A stretch of DNA of 64,000 bases from positions 25,338,365-25,402,364 of the forward strand of contig NC_092678.1 in the NCBI RefSeq assembly GCF_964355755.1. Reading direction: 5' to 3'. This DNA comes from Antedon mediterranea (taxonomy: Eukaryota; Echinodermata; Crinoidea; Comatulida; Antedonidae). A program made the translations under genes and the position numbers. This document shows, piece by piece, positions 52,701 to 60,891 of the stretch. Below the pieces are notes generated by a model, which did not search any database, was not told where the DNA came from, and saw only the letters and a list, made by a program, of their open reading frames with translations. How positions within the stretch are numbered: position 1 is the stretch's first letter; each line of letters begins with the position of its first letter.

Positions 52701-53800
52701 TTATATATGTTTATTTGTTTGTTTACAGAGAATCAAACACCAATGACTGGCAGGTAGAAATTGAAGATGCTATTTTAGACAAGGTTGGAGATGGCGTTAA
52801 GGTTCTCCACATTGCAGTCGATAAAAACTCACCAGAGGTAAGTACTTATTTTTAGTTTAAGTTTGTGCTGAGTGCAATCCTGAGTTTGTGCTGAGTGCAA
52901 TCCTGAGTTTGTGCTGAGTGCAGTCCTGAGTTTGTGCTGAGTGCAGTCCTGAGTTTGTGCTGGGTGCAGTCCTGAGTTTGTGCTAAGCATAGATTGCAGC
53001 TGAGCTATCTAAACGTGGCAGTTTCAAATACAACAATGTTTAATTTAATTGTGATTTTTGCTCTTTGTTTAGGGTTGTGTGTATAGCAAGATAGAGACCC
53101 CTGTGCAAGCTAGCTATGCCTATAGAGCACTCCAGGGCAGCTGGTTTGATGGTATAATATCTTATCATATCTTTTATTCTACAGTATATATTATACAGAT
53201 ATTGCCTGCTTAGAGGGGAAATATAACATATTTACTTGGCTATGTAATATATAAATGTAAAGACAGAGAAACTCTTAACTGCCAATGTATATTTAAATTT
53301 TAATTTGTCTGATTTTTCATATGTACTATCTTTGAAATATTGTAATGATGGATGATGAATTTGTGGTTCATAAAATAACAATAAAACAAATTTCAACTTT
53401 TAAAATAAAAAATAAATGTTGAATAATTTTACCCGAAGTCTCTGTCTACACTATCAAACTAGTTTGACCAACAAAGTGTGATGTGCCCAAATATTGTAGT
53501 GATATGACATCATCATGTTCATGTATGGGCACATCACATTTTTTTGTCACATAAAGTGTGATAGTGTAAACAAGTCTTACAGACTTTTTTGTTCCTTGTT
53601 TTCACATCTTTTGCATCTTTAATATTTTGTTGTTTTTTTTGACAGGTCGTCTAGTAACCGTAAAGTACTTAAAGCCAGATCGATATTACTACCGATTTCC
53701 ATCAGCGCGTGACATGGTGACCCCTCTGGTGCCCTCTACTTGTAAAAAGAAATCGCTTTCAAGCATGGACTTTGCAAGACCAACTATTGAATCAACATAA
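33551..53800 (+). CDS. LEMD3: LEMD3/MAN1 inner nuclear membrane protein, complete, 14 exons, 821 residues
   Basis: Exons: 33551-34754, 40603-40637, 41844-41913, 42080-42174, 43105-43199, 44237-44394, 44936-45037, 48925-49000, 49405-49564, 51259-51298, 52183-52270, 52729-52837, 53073-53151, 53646-53800. They sum to 2,466 nt in one frame. ATG 33551 has a strong context (AAACATGG). Order of parts: LEM domain, long Ser-rich nucleoplasmic region, TM1, lumenal MSC region, TM2, winged-helix region, RRM-like (UHM) domain. Only MAN1/LEMD3 has this RRM; LEMD2 lacks it. Known family roles: the LEM domain binds BAF/chromatin, and the C-terminal part binds R-Smads and antagonises BMP/TGF-beta/activin signals at the inner nuclear membrane. 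Human LEMD3 is 911 residues, so this one is slightly shorter. Eight or more tandem arrays lie in its introns, two overlapping exon-intron junctions. Confidence 0.95.
34838..34990. mobile_element. Hairpin MITE family 1, copy 6 (both ends)
   Basis: Left AAGGTCTGTTTACACTATTA, right GTTTGATAGTGTAAACAGAG plus CTTT. Interior GATGTGCCCAAATATAGACATG and GGGCACATCATCACA. The whole copy can fold on itself. It lies 84 bp into LEMD3 intron 1. Confidence 0.88.
35217..35302. mobile_element. Hairpin MITE family 1, copy 7 (short internally deleted)
   Basis: AAGTTCTATCTACACTATGT to AAATTTGATAGTGTAGACAA, about 85 bp, with the middle reduced to CCATATGGGCACATCACA. Confidence 0.75.
35970..36780. mobile_element. 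Non-autonomous DNA transposon, long TIRs, 8-bp target duplication (hAT-like?)
   Basis: The 811-bp element is flanked on both sides by CTTTTTAC (35962-35969 and 36781-36788). Terminal inverted repeats: left GGGATATGACC then GGGCCGCCGACAAGTTGAGC CGCCGG and TTTCTATGAAACGCC; right GGCGTTTCATAGAAA then GGCGGCTCAACTTGTCGGCG GCTCAACTTGGCC. No transposase remains; the centre is AT-rich. An 8-bp duplication suggests hAT, but the termini are not the usual CAG/TAG. Confidence 0.85.
36789..38020. other. LEMD3 intron 1 DNA, one possible LINE-tail remnant
   Basis: Around 37635-37760 the sequence AATAATAATAATGGAAATTTGTAAAGC resembles the reverse complement of the 3' end of CR1/L2-like LINEs. Otherwise nothing supported. 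Confidence 0.35.
38050..38755 (+). repeat. 27-bp minisatellite with higher-order structure, about 26 copies
   Basis: Unit TACTGTATACAGTTAAGTAC CCTTACT. Variants at three positions (ACAGTATA, ACTATATA, ACAATTAA) recur in the same order every 7-8 units (about 190-216 bp), so blocks as well as units were duplicated. The 27-bp period leaves a long open frame with no coding meaning. Confidence 0.93.
39830..40435 (+). repeat. Complex minisatellite of GAGTGCCATTCATTATT units
   Basis: About 35 units of 12-19 bp (ATTGAGTGCCATTCATT and the shorter ATTGCCATTGATTATAGAGT) with recurring larger blocks of about 68 and 110 bp. Ends 170 bp before LEMD3 exon 2. Confidence 0.9.
40603..44394 (+). CDS. LEMD3: LEMD3 exons 2-6: perinuclear (lumenal) MSC region
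   Basis: Exons 40603-40637 (only 35 nt), 41844-41913, 42080-42174, 43105-43199 and 44237-44394, residues 402-552. The product has a CANKDRLCGLKGNHIVTMVE start, then VAGDYYCGSGTGEFS, EHPEWGLR and HPIMPLKCRVSRS, consistent with the MAN1/Src1 C-terminal (MSC) family. It enters TM2 at about 542. Exon 5 ends GAACACCCTGAATGGGGTCT AAG|GTCAGA, inside a 35-bp tandem array that copies this junction. Confidence 0.9.
42503..42640. repeat. Duplicated palindromic TAC/GTA tract
   Basis: TACTACTACTAGTAGTAGTA and, about 75 bp later, CTACTACTACGTAGTAGTAG, each followed by a similar GATTAGTATAATATAGATACAATACAGA stretch. Intron 4 of LEMD3. Confidence 0.7.
43165..43557 (+). repeat. 35-bp minisatellite spanning the LEMD3 exon 5 donor, about 11 copies
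   Basis: Unit TTAATTGAACACCCTGAATG GGGTCTAAGGTCAGA. The first unit contains the last 35 coding bases of exon 5 and the donor AAG|GTCAGA. Every later unit repeats that exon end and donor. Reading past the first donor gives a stop within the unit (TCA GAT TAA). Copies are almost identical (one A-to-G change near 43502), which implies recent expansion. Confidence 0.95.
43626..43950 (+). repeat. 45-bp minisatellite, 7 copies
   Basis: Unit ACAATTACTCAACACCCTGA CGCAAGCTACTCCACAGTAG TAATT. It lies 70 bp after the exon 5 array and shares the 10-mer AACACCCTGA with it. Confidence 0.94.
44070..44135 (+). repeat. Possible CR1/L2-like LINE or SINE tail fragment
   Basis: ATACGATTTATAAAGCACAC followed by ATCCACAAAGTGTTCAAGGT GC resembles a 3'-end module common in invertebrate genomes. 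Recognition is from general pattern, not alignment. Confidence 0.25.
44936..53800 (+). CDS. LEMD3: LEMD3 exons 7-14: TM2, winged helix and RRM/UHM domain
   Basis: Residues 553-821. TM2 ends VVFIVWGVYIFIKRRQ (to about 564). The following WDRAVRYINSEESRVRVE and TWRWLQP stretch matches the MAN1 winged-helix region. From about 708 an RRM-like fold shows VKVLHIAVDKNSPEGCVYSK and YRALQGSWFDGRLVTVKYL. The tail is about 30 residues, Ser/Lys-rich, ending IEST. In vertebrate MAN1 this domain contacts R-Smads. Exon 7 ends GATAGAATTATAG|GTAAGA, the first unit of a 48-bp, about 58-copy array. A candidate AATAAA is at 54049. Confidence 0.94.
45005..47790 (+). repeat. 48-bp minisatellite spanning the LEMD3 exon 7 donor, about 58 copies
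   Basis: Unit GTATCAACTGGTAGATAGAA TTATAGGTAAGAAGACATGA TATCAAAT. The first unit is the last 30 or so coding bases of exon 7 plus its donor ATAG|GTAAGA; about 58 near-identical units follow over 2.8 kb. Variants (GATACC, GTAACAAG, GATATG, CTGATAG) recur as multi-unit blocks. Continuing in frame past the first donor gives GGT AAG AAG ACA TGA. The 48-bp period creates a 994-codon open frame on the minus strand, which I treat as artefact. Confidence 0.97.
47898..48042. mobile_element. Hairpin MITE family 1, copy 8 (near intact)
   Basis: Left AAGCTCTGTCTACACTATCA, right TTTGATAGTGTAGACAGAGC. Interior has two 21-bp units. LEMD3 intron 7. Confidence 0.9.
48580..48745 (+). repeat. Possible LINE 3'-end fragment
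   Basis: Ends ATAATATTGAAGTAGACCAA then ATAATAAAATGAATGAAATG, like the tail at 23560-23600. No coding remnant. Confidence 0.3.
49007..49235 (+). repeat. Intronic tandem duplication, about 115-bp unit, 2 copies
   Basis: GAATGTCTATAAACTAATCA to CTTAATATCATGACAT recurs as GAATGTGTATAAACGAATGA to CTTAATATCATGAAAT. It begins just after the donor of LEMD3 exon 8 but does not include it. Confidence 0.8.
49745..50118 (+). repeat. 72-bp minisatellite, about 5 copies
   Basis: Units contain TGTAGCACACCTACACACCA, then ACAAACAGCACACCTACAGC and ACCCCTGAATGTATTAAGGA. LEMD3 intron 9. Confidence 0.92.
50661..50775 (+). repeat. 19-bp minisatellite, about 6 copies
   Basis: Unit CCTTTGACCCAATGTTTGT with minor variants. 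Confidence 0.9.
50810..50958. mobile_element. Hairpin MITE family 1, copy 9 (near intact)
   Basis: Left AAGCTCTGTCTACACTATCA AAC, right TATAGTGTTGACAGAGCTT. Interior GGACATGATGATGTCATT and two 21-bp units. LEMD3 intron 9. Confidence 0.9.
52858..52983 (+). repeat. 23-bp minisatellite, about 5 copies
   Basis: Unit GAGTTTGTGCTGAGTGCAAT CCT. It begins about 20 bp after the donor of LEMD3 exon 12. Confidence 0.9.
53436..53578. mobile_element. Hairpin MITE family 1, copy 10
   Basis: AAGTCTCTGTCTACACTATC to GTGTGATAGTGTAAACAAGT, oriented opposite to copies 8-9 in its core (GTAGTGATATGACATCATCA). LEMD3 intron 13. Confidence 0.88.
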
Positions 53801-54048
53801 GTCGTCAAATTTAGTCTCCAATGAACCAGCAAACGATTTTAGTTTAGTCTCCAATGAACCAGAAGATTTTGAATGAGCAGTGCCAGATACCATTTCAATT
53901 GGTCAACATTTGCATATGCTAATTAATATTCATGAGCATTTAAAATGTGATTGAATGGTGATAAAGAGATTTTCATTCAATATCTATTTGTTTGTAACGA
54001 TAGTTAAATAGAATGTCACTAAATTAAACGCGTCTTTGGTAATGTATC

Positions 54049-54054
54049 AATAAA
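54049..54054 (+). promoter_or_regulatory. Candidate polyadenylation signal of LEMD3
   Basis: AATAAA 249 bp after the stop codon, followed by GT-rich sequence (TGTGACCTGGTTGGTGTCCT) about 15 bp on. Confidence 0.5.
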
Positions 54055-54464
54055 TTGTTACTGGTCAAATGTGACCTGGTTGGTGTCCTGGTTGGTGTCC
54101 TATTGCCCAAATATGGCATTACCTAATATGGCACAGTAGCATAATGAACAATTCTCCAACCTTCGTCCTTGTTTATGGTTGCCGATTGGTCATGCACAGA
54201 TGTTTGTTACGCTTCATTGCTTCATAATCTTTGTGCTGATTCATGCAATCCTTACAAGATCAATTTTTAATATTTATGGTTCAAATTGAACAACAATTTT
54301 TGACAACAGTAATGTTTTTCTTTTACTAGTGAGCCTTGTTGCTTTATTACTAATCAGTCTTGTTGCTATAGCTGATATAGAGGTCATAGGTTATCTCTAA
54401 CAATTCTGCATTATTTATAATCTATTTGTATTATTTGATCAAGTGTAATCACATAATAGATTGA

Positions 54465-54793
54465 ATTGTAGAGAACCTAACCTTCTTAAACAACCTACTT
54501 ATCTCCTTGATCTTCTTCCCTCATACACCCCTCTTGCTTGTCTTCGGCTGATCAAAACCTACTACTTGTTCCTAGAATTAACACCAAATCTTATGGACAA
54601 AGGTCTTTTATGTTCTCTGCTGCTTCTCTTTGGAATTCTCTCCCTCGTCATTTTACTAAATCAACTTCTATTGCTATTTTTTTAAAAGAACTTAAAACGC
54701 ATCTTTTTAACATCCATGATAAGCGCCTTTGATTTTTACTTCGGTTTAGTTGATTCTGGCGCTATACAAATACCTAAATTATTATTATTAAAT
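54465..54793 (+). mobile_element. CR1/L2-like LINE C-terminal fragment with (ATT)n tail
   Basis: Two overlapping frames, split by a frameshift, give PTYLLDLLPSYTPL then NLLLVPRINTKSYGQRSFMF and SLWNSLPRHF ... LKTHLF. This is the characteristic end of CR1/L2-type RT proteins. A short 3' UTR with GCGCTATACAAATACC and TTATTATTATTAAA follows. Confidence 0.85.
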
Positions 54794-54864
54794 AATTTCT
54801 TCATGATTAAATAATCTTGCCTCTGATTTTGGCTAATTACAAATACCATGCTTGGGCAAACCTA

Positions 54865-55014
54865 CAGCTCTGTCTACACTATCAAACTAGTGTGATATGC
54901 CCAAATATGGTAGTAATGTGCCCAAATGTGCTAGTGATATGACATCATCATGTCCATATTTTGGCACATTACATTTATTTGTCACATAAAGTTTGATGGC
55001 GTGGACAGAGCTTA
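54865..55014. mobile_element. Hairpin MITE family 1, copy 11
   Basis: CAGCTCTGTCTACACTATCA to GTTTGATGGCGTGGACAGAG CTT. Intergenic, 70 bp after the LINE fragment. Confidence 0.88.
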
Positions 55015-56994
55015 ACACTGTATATGTACAATATCATGCTCCAGTACAAGCCCACCTCCTAATTTTGCCTAAACTAGAGTTTTAGACCCTGATCTCCATT
55101 TGGCGTTACAATTCTGTTGATCCCCGTAACTTTAACGATCGACAATAAAAAATGTCTGGAAATCATGATATTCTATCCCTCAAGTCCATTGTTAATATAA
55201 TCCAAGTAGAATTACATAATTTTTCCCAAATTTCTTAGCTATTCCCTATGCTTTGGTCATATACGGTGATAATGAAAATATTATAATGAATTTTTTTGGC
55301 TGATTTATCATTTACGGCCTTTGAAATTTGTCATAACGCGTTAATTTATGAATCATTGAATTGTATTATATTAGATTGTAGAAAGGGGAGCGACGTAAGA
55401 ATGAAAACCAACTGTAAATTGCCTATAGTCGGTGTGTTATGTGTGTGATACAATTAGATTTTTATTATATAGAAGTAATATGTAATCATAATTAGAATTG
55501 ATTGAATTTAAAGGAACAATGTAAATGATGATTAGCTGGTCATCAGTGGCGTGATGGCTGTGAGATAAACCCAGGGGCTCCAGAGGTTAGAAGGGGCCCC
55601 AGAGTATATGCAGCCCAGTGTTGAAGGCCCTCTTAGGATTGCTAAACTATGGTCTTTTACCATGGTTATGCCACTGCATCCAGAAATGTGTTCACTTGCC
55701 CATTGGTTAAGAGAAAGGATCCTTTTTCTATGTTATTGACTGTCAATGAATGATGCATCAGAAGCATTTATGTATGTCATTTGTGTTGACTCAATCACAT
55801 TTTGTATCTAGATCCTGGATTTAAAAAATATAAGGTGCAAATTATTCGTATGATTAGAAATAATAGGCAATTGAAATGTGTTGGATTTAGTATACAGTCC
55901 ATCATTCAAACCATCCCTTACAATTTTTCCCTCCCCCCCCCCCCTCCCTCCCCATGTTATCTTGTTTACCTCCCTGATGTCTCTTATTGTTGTGTTTCGT
56001 CTCAGAATAGTCAATGACATGAAAATTCATGTTATCTCAGAAAACTGATATTGATTTTTAAATAATGAATATTCATATGTCTGAATACAAATATATTCAT
56101 TTAGCCAATGAATATTCATGACCCAGAATACTGATATATTCAATTACTCAATGAATATTCATGTTGTTATATGGTGCTAACTAAACAACTTATTCATTTT
56201 TATGTAAATATGTATTTATATAATTTAGCTCGTATGAGATGTTCTTTGTATATTTTCATGTACTCTCCACTTGTGTCATTAAACCTATCTTTAACATTAC
56301 TTACTATATACAATGTTATGTACAATATACTTTGAATGTTAGTAACCAATTCCTGTATCGCAAATAGCATCAAATGCATATTTGATAACGTATCATGCCA
56401 CGCCCATTTTTGTATATATTCTGCCACACCCATTTCTTATTTACATGCCTTTAAATGGGGAATTTTGTGTTTGATTTTAGAAATTTGTTTTTGTTTAAGT
56501 ACAATAATTAAGGTGTTCTTTAAAATATAATAATTTGCGAATTGTATACATATATAGCAATGATGCTTCCATTCTGCTGCCGCTCTTGTTGTCGTACTGG
56601 ACACATTTCATAGTACTGAGCATACCCACCGTTGACACTTAATGTTGTCATGATAAATATATCATCATCATGTGATGAACTACATAAAAGAACAATGAAA
56701 TAATATGTGCTATTGACAACAGTGGTGGATGTGACAAATATCCATATACTGTTTGTGTTAAGGGAGTAAGACTCCTAAAGGGTTTTAAGTTTGATAGATT
56801 CCAGTACAGTACTAACTGCTTAAAATATATATACATTCTCTACTGAATAATCATTTAATTATAAGTACAATCAACTCTCCTAAAACCAAACACCTTTAAG
56901 TTACTCTAATGCTTTTAAGAATGTATTTCAAATACCTTTTAGGTCGTCAGAAATTCTGGTTTTGGGAGAGTTAGCATAGCATACTCCCTAGCTT
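55015..56994. other. Intergenic DNA; degenerate TGAATATTCA repeats near 56010-56166
   Basis: Three loose copies of a block of about 60 bp containing the palindrome AATGAATATTCATG. Otherwise no gene or element seen. Confidence 0.4.
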
Positions 56995-57137
56995 AAGCCC
57001 TGTCTCACTATCAAACTAGTTTGACAAAAAAAAATGTGATGTGCCCAAATATGGTAGTGATATGACATCATCATGTCCATATATGGACACATCACATTTT
57101 TTTGTCACATAAAGTTTGATAGTGTAGACAGAGCCTT
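56995..57137. mobile_element. Hairpin MITE family 1, copy 12
   Basis: AAGCCCTGTCTCACTATCAA to GTTTGATAGTGTAGACAGAG. The two arms pair almost completely around ACATCATCATGTCC. Confidence 0.9.
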
Positions 57138-57345
57138 AGACATTTTATTTCTCAGTCCAATATTACAGATGTTTGATAAGCATGGCATGCAATCATCAAA
57201 TCTTCCATTCTCTGCTGGCCTTGCATGCTACTACCCCCTACAGCAGCAGCAACAACAAATCAACGTGTAAATATCCCAACTTGATTTTGTATTCAACAAT
57301 CATGCTCTGCTTCAGTCTATTTTGAAGTGCATTTTGTATTTGTAT

Positions 57346-57540
57346 TTTTGTATATTAAAATCTGTTATAACAATCTCAATTGATCATTGAAAATGCAACT
57401 AAATTTAAACTGATTTGATTGGTCAAATTTTATTCTGGTTTTTTGTAATATTGAGGTGTCTTCGGTCGGTGTATATTAAAATCTGTTATAACAATCTCAT
57501 GCAAAAAATGCAACTAAATTTAAACTGATTTAATTGATTG
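57346..57540 (+). repeat. Duplication, two copies 125 bp apart
   Basis: GTATATTAAAATCTGTTATA ACAATCTCA and AAAATGCAACTAAATTTAAA CTGATTT occur twice. Confidence 0.8.
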
Positions 57541-57584
57541 ATTAATTTTTGTAAGAATATTTTTTGGGGAAAAATAAGGACATT

Positions 57585-58085
57585 AGGGAGGTTTCGCAAC
57601 CTTACGAATACGATAACGAAAACGGATACGTCACACATTTGTGAAACTTTTGAGCTGATCCCCATTTCATATTCCTAAAGCGTATTCGTGTTGACGAATA
57701 TCACCAGTCATATTCGTAACTACAAAACGAGTATAGTTTTTGATCTATTTTGCACATTTTGTATTTGAATCAGGAATGATTCATGATTATAATATAATTA
57801 TAGATTTATTGAAAGTAATTTACTAAAGTAATTTACTAAAATGCCAAGTAAATTTTGATAAATAGCAGTTTTTAAAGTCCTCACTCGCTTTGATGTTACG
57901 CTAGGCCTAGGCAGCCAAGCACCAAGCAACACGTTCCTGCGGTTCTCTCAAATTTACCGCAGTCATATTTTGGACGCGCCTCAATATTTCATTGCCTTGC
58001 GAAACAGATTTTTTATGGCTTACGAAAACGAATACGTGTGCGTGACGTTTTCGTTATCGTATTCGTAAGATTGCGAAACCTCTCT
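57585..58085. mobile_element. Inverted-repeat DNA element (family 3), 501 bp
   Basis: Left GGGAGGTTTCGCAACCTTAC then GAATACGATAACGAAAACG. Right: the matching CGTTTTCGTTATCGTATTCG then TAAGATTGCGAAACCTCTC. Flanks are ATTA/TA on both sides, compatible with a TA (Tc1/mariner-like) or ATTA duplication. No transposase is visible. Confidence 0.82.
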
Positions 58086-58553
58086 ATTAACATGACACCA
58101 AATTATAGTCATCGCTTTTAACCAATCCATGTTCCGATAGCTTCCGCAACCCACAGTAGGGAGCGTTTGATTTGCCCAACGACCAAACTATGTCATGCTT
58201 ATTCATTGTACGTTTGCATGGAAGTTAATACTGCTTCCTCGTTTCCCATTATGACACAATTTAGATTGTTTCTACATCCAAAAATTGACCTCTGACCTAG
58301 CTTCACAAATCAAAAGCTTTCTAATTGTGTTCACACGATGTGTTCACATGTTCATAATTCTTTGGCATCATGTCGTTACAAGCCCCAAGTATCACTGTAT
58401 AACAATGGTTTAGTTAGCATGTCATTATGTTAGTATTTAAGCCTATACTTTGTATTGCTAAAATTAGAATATACTTCTTTCTTTTTTTCATTTATCTTAT
58501 TTAATAAACTTGTGTAATTTACCAGATAACAACAAATAAAAAGGAAGTTTTGT

Positions 58554-58800
58554 AACGGTCGTCGTACAATATTTGATCCACGATTCCTCCATCTCCTCTC
58601 CCCACATCCGTGTATGTTGAACACAGAGTGCAAACATAAATTTTTGATTGCTCTTCTATGAAAAAAAACCATTTTAATTAAATAATAACGGTCGTTGTAC
58701 AATATTTGATCCCTGATTCCATCTGTCTCGGATTTGTATCCATTTTGAACAAAGTTCAAACATAAATATTTGCTCTTCTATGAAAAAAAAACCGTTTTAA
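58554..58800 (+). repeat. Duplication, two copies of about 120 bp
   Basis: AACGGTCGTCGTACAATATT TGATCC and CTCTTCTATGAAAAAAAACC then ATTTTAATTAA recur about 130 bp apart with small indels. Confidence 0.8.
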
Positions 58801-59339
58801 TAAATTAAATACACCAGGCTCTGTTACTATATTATTTATCAAATTTTAATTATTCAAATATTACCATGGTAACCAATGTAATTAGTGCAGCATATAAATA
58901 AAAATTAACATTTCATTTCCGAAGATTCAGATTCAGATAATATTTATTTAGATAATAATGAATGAATATATACAAAATAGAAAAAAGATATTAAAGTGAA
59001 CATAGATAAAGCAGTAATTGGTAGTCATTATTATCATGGATCCCTTCTAGAAGTTAAAAACTTGTCTCGATGAGCAGCAGCCTACCAAATCAAACCTTAC
59101 ACAGGTTATATATACAGTGTGTAAATTAAAAATTCTTTTTAAAAAGGCAGATTTTATTTATAGTTTAAATAATTGTATCTTTTTAAATATAATGCTACTC
59201 TAATTTTAAGTTAATATGAAATTATAAATCATATTTAGATTAAAGACCCCAGAAGTTTAATTCGTGTACGGTACAGGAAAGGGGTACATTCCACACTTCA
59301 TCTCCTTAGCAACAACCTTAACAACCTCCTTAGCAACAC

Positions 59340-60511
59340 TTAGTTTTTCAATAAGTCTAATTCCGCTTTATGTACCATCTGATGAATGTTAAACTTTAAC
59401 TCGATTCTAACCCTCTCTGGCATTCGTCGAATTGTCTCCGCCATCGAACAAAAAAAATAATCGAGGTCGTCTTTCTGCGCATCAGCAATCTTTGCCTTCT
59501 GCGCTAAATATTCCGTGATACAATCGTTGGCATCAAAATTGGTGGAAGGGCGTCGTCTTTTAGCGAGGGCTGGTGTTGATGTTGTTAATGAGACGAACGA
59601 GGGATTGTCTTGTCGTATGTGATTATACTCGTCTTCATTGTGTTCAATGATACTGACAACGCTATTGTAGTGTTCTTCCTCACTTACAGTGTCTGGTATT
59701 TCGAGGCTACTGCTACTAAAATATTGTGGAAAAAAAATTGTTAAATTAAATAAATGATCAGAACTTTGAGAGTGCTAGTTCCTTAAGAGTTTTTTAGTGG
59801 TTAATTCTGCATTCATAATGGCTACCATTAAATGTTTAACTGTTATTTATTATTTTATTTAAATATTATTTTATTTAGTTTATTTGGTACTCACTCTCTA
59901 AAGTGTGGTGTCAGAAATGTGAGAATATCTGCATATTTGTATTTCTTTATAACTTTATCTGTGGCAACTTTCTTGCGGCTGCTGTTAAATGCATCTCTCA
60001 CATTGTTCCACTTTTTCCGTGCCAATTCTCCTAAACAAAAGAAAAAACATTACAATTATTGTATGTCGATTCTAAGCTAAACTAGCATAGCCTTGTTATT
60101 CAAATACAACAATTAAAACACCAATGCCGATGGCAAAATCGATCTCCATGGTTACGTCAGTACTTCAACAATTTAATTCATTGAATTTTGAAATCTAGGC
60201 CTAGGCCTATGCCTATCTATAGCCTACTCTAAATGGCCTACATTTCATGGCCTACTACTACTACTAGACTAGCCTACCTACTTAAACTTAGTTAGGCCTA
60301 GCCTACCTAAGGCTCTAGCTAGGCCTTGCCTACCTAAATAGAGGAAGTAGCCTACACAAAACTCACCACTCATTCCTGTCCTCATCCCTATGTCTTGCCA
60401 CATGTCCCTTTTCATTGGAATGTTCTTGAAGTTCGGATCAGATTTGTCATATAACATAGGATTTTGTTCAACTTCTGCAATCAAAGTTTCAATTTTGTGA
60501 TCATCAGTCAT
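59340..60511 (-). CDS. MADF-BESS domain transcriptional regulator, 3 exons, 218 residues
   Basis: Minus-strand exons 60511-60367 (ATG 60511), 60030-59895 and 59715-59340 (TAA) join in frame with phases 1 and 2. Residues about 5-90 form a MADF (Myb/SANT-like) DNA-binding domain: KIETLIAEVEQNPMLYDKSD, then NIPMKRDMWQDIG, SGELARKKWNNVRDAFNSSR and KKYKYADILTFLTP. The middle is acidic with an RRRPS basic patch. Residues about 180-215 (DDLDYFFCSMAETIRRMPER then VRIELKFNIHQMV) fit a BESS protein-interaction motif. Such proteins are nuclear, sequence-specific regulators (Adf-1-like in flies). MADF genes are also carried by PIF/Harbinger transposons, but the introns and lack of a transposase argue for a host gene. 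Confidence 0.87.
60193..60355 (+). repeat. GGCCTA-rich low-complexity tract
   Basis: Degenerate GCCTA/AGGCCTA motifs through intron 1 of the MADF-BESS gene. The same motif recurs at 61030-61085 in the ACOX intron. Confidence 0.55.
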
Positions 60512-60891
60512 ATTTAACAACACTTCCTAGCAACTGGCACAAAAACACACTTTAACTTTTAATTTAAAAACTTTTTAAAAGGAAAATCGATCGATGGCAT
60601 GCACGTATCTGATTGGTTGAAACTTTTTATCGTCGTTGATAAAAAAAAATCGGTCAACGTTATTGTTCAGACGTACTGCTGACTGGCGTTTTAACGTTAA
60701 CAAAATCGTAAAACTAAACTGCTCTATCCACCATTTTGCTTTTGTTTTATCGGTATCGTTATCGGTGGCGTGACCTATGACGTCAACGACACTGAGACGT
60801 TGGGGGCGGAAAGACTAAAAAAACATAAACAGAGCATGTTTTGAAGGCTGGCCTAGCTCGACATCATCAGGAGAGAGATAAAAAGGCTAAA
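60512..60891. promoter_or_regulatory. Shared divergent promoter region of the MADF-BESS and ACOX genes
   Basis: The start codons of the two genes face away from each other across 380 bp. No other coding sequence or repeat occupies the gap. It contains a DR1 motif and a CRE closer to the ACOX start. Shared promoter activity is inference from the spacing. Confidence 0.55.
60771..60785 (+). promoter_or_regulatory. DR1 (PPAR/RXR or HNF4-type) motif overlapping a CRE
   Basis: TGACCTATGACGTCA contains two hexamers in direct repeat separated by one base (TGACCT A TGACGT), the DR1 layout. On the other strand it is ACGTCA T AGGTCA. The last eight bases, TGACGTCA (60778-60785), are a perfect CRE. It lies 107-121 bp upstream of the ACOX ATG. 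Mammalian ACOX1 is a classical PPAR-alpha target through a DR1 near its promoter. Binding here is untested. Confidence 0.45.

Noticed and set aside
60512-60523. Four-codon N-terminal extension of the MADF-BESS protein
   Set aside because: The extension starts with GTG, not ATG; 60511 is the first ATG and leads directly into the MADF domain.
60836-60891. Upstream start for the ACOX product
   Set aside because: The only upstream ATG (60836) is followed at once by TGA in its frame. The extended frame from 60841 begins with TTG. ATG 60892 is the first usable start and matches the expected ACOX N-terminus.
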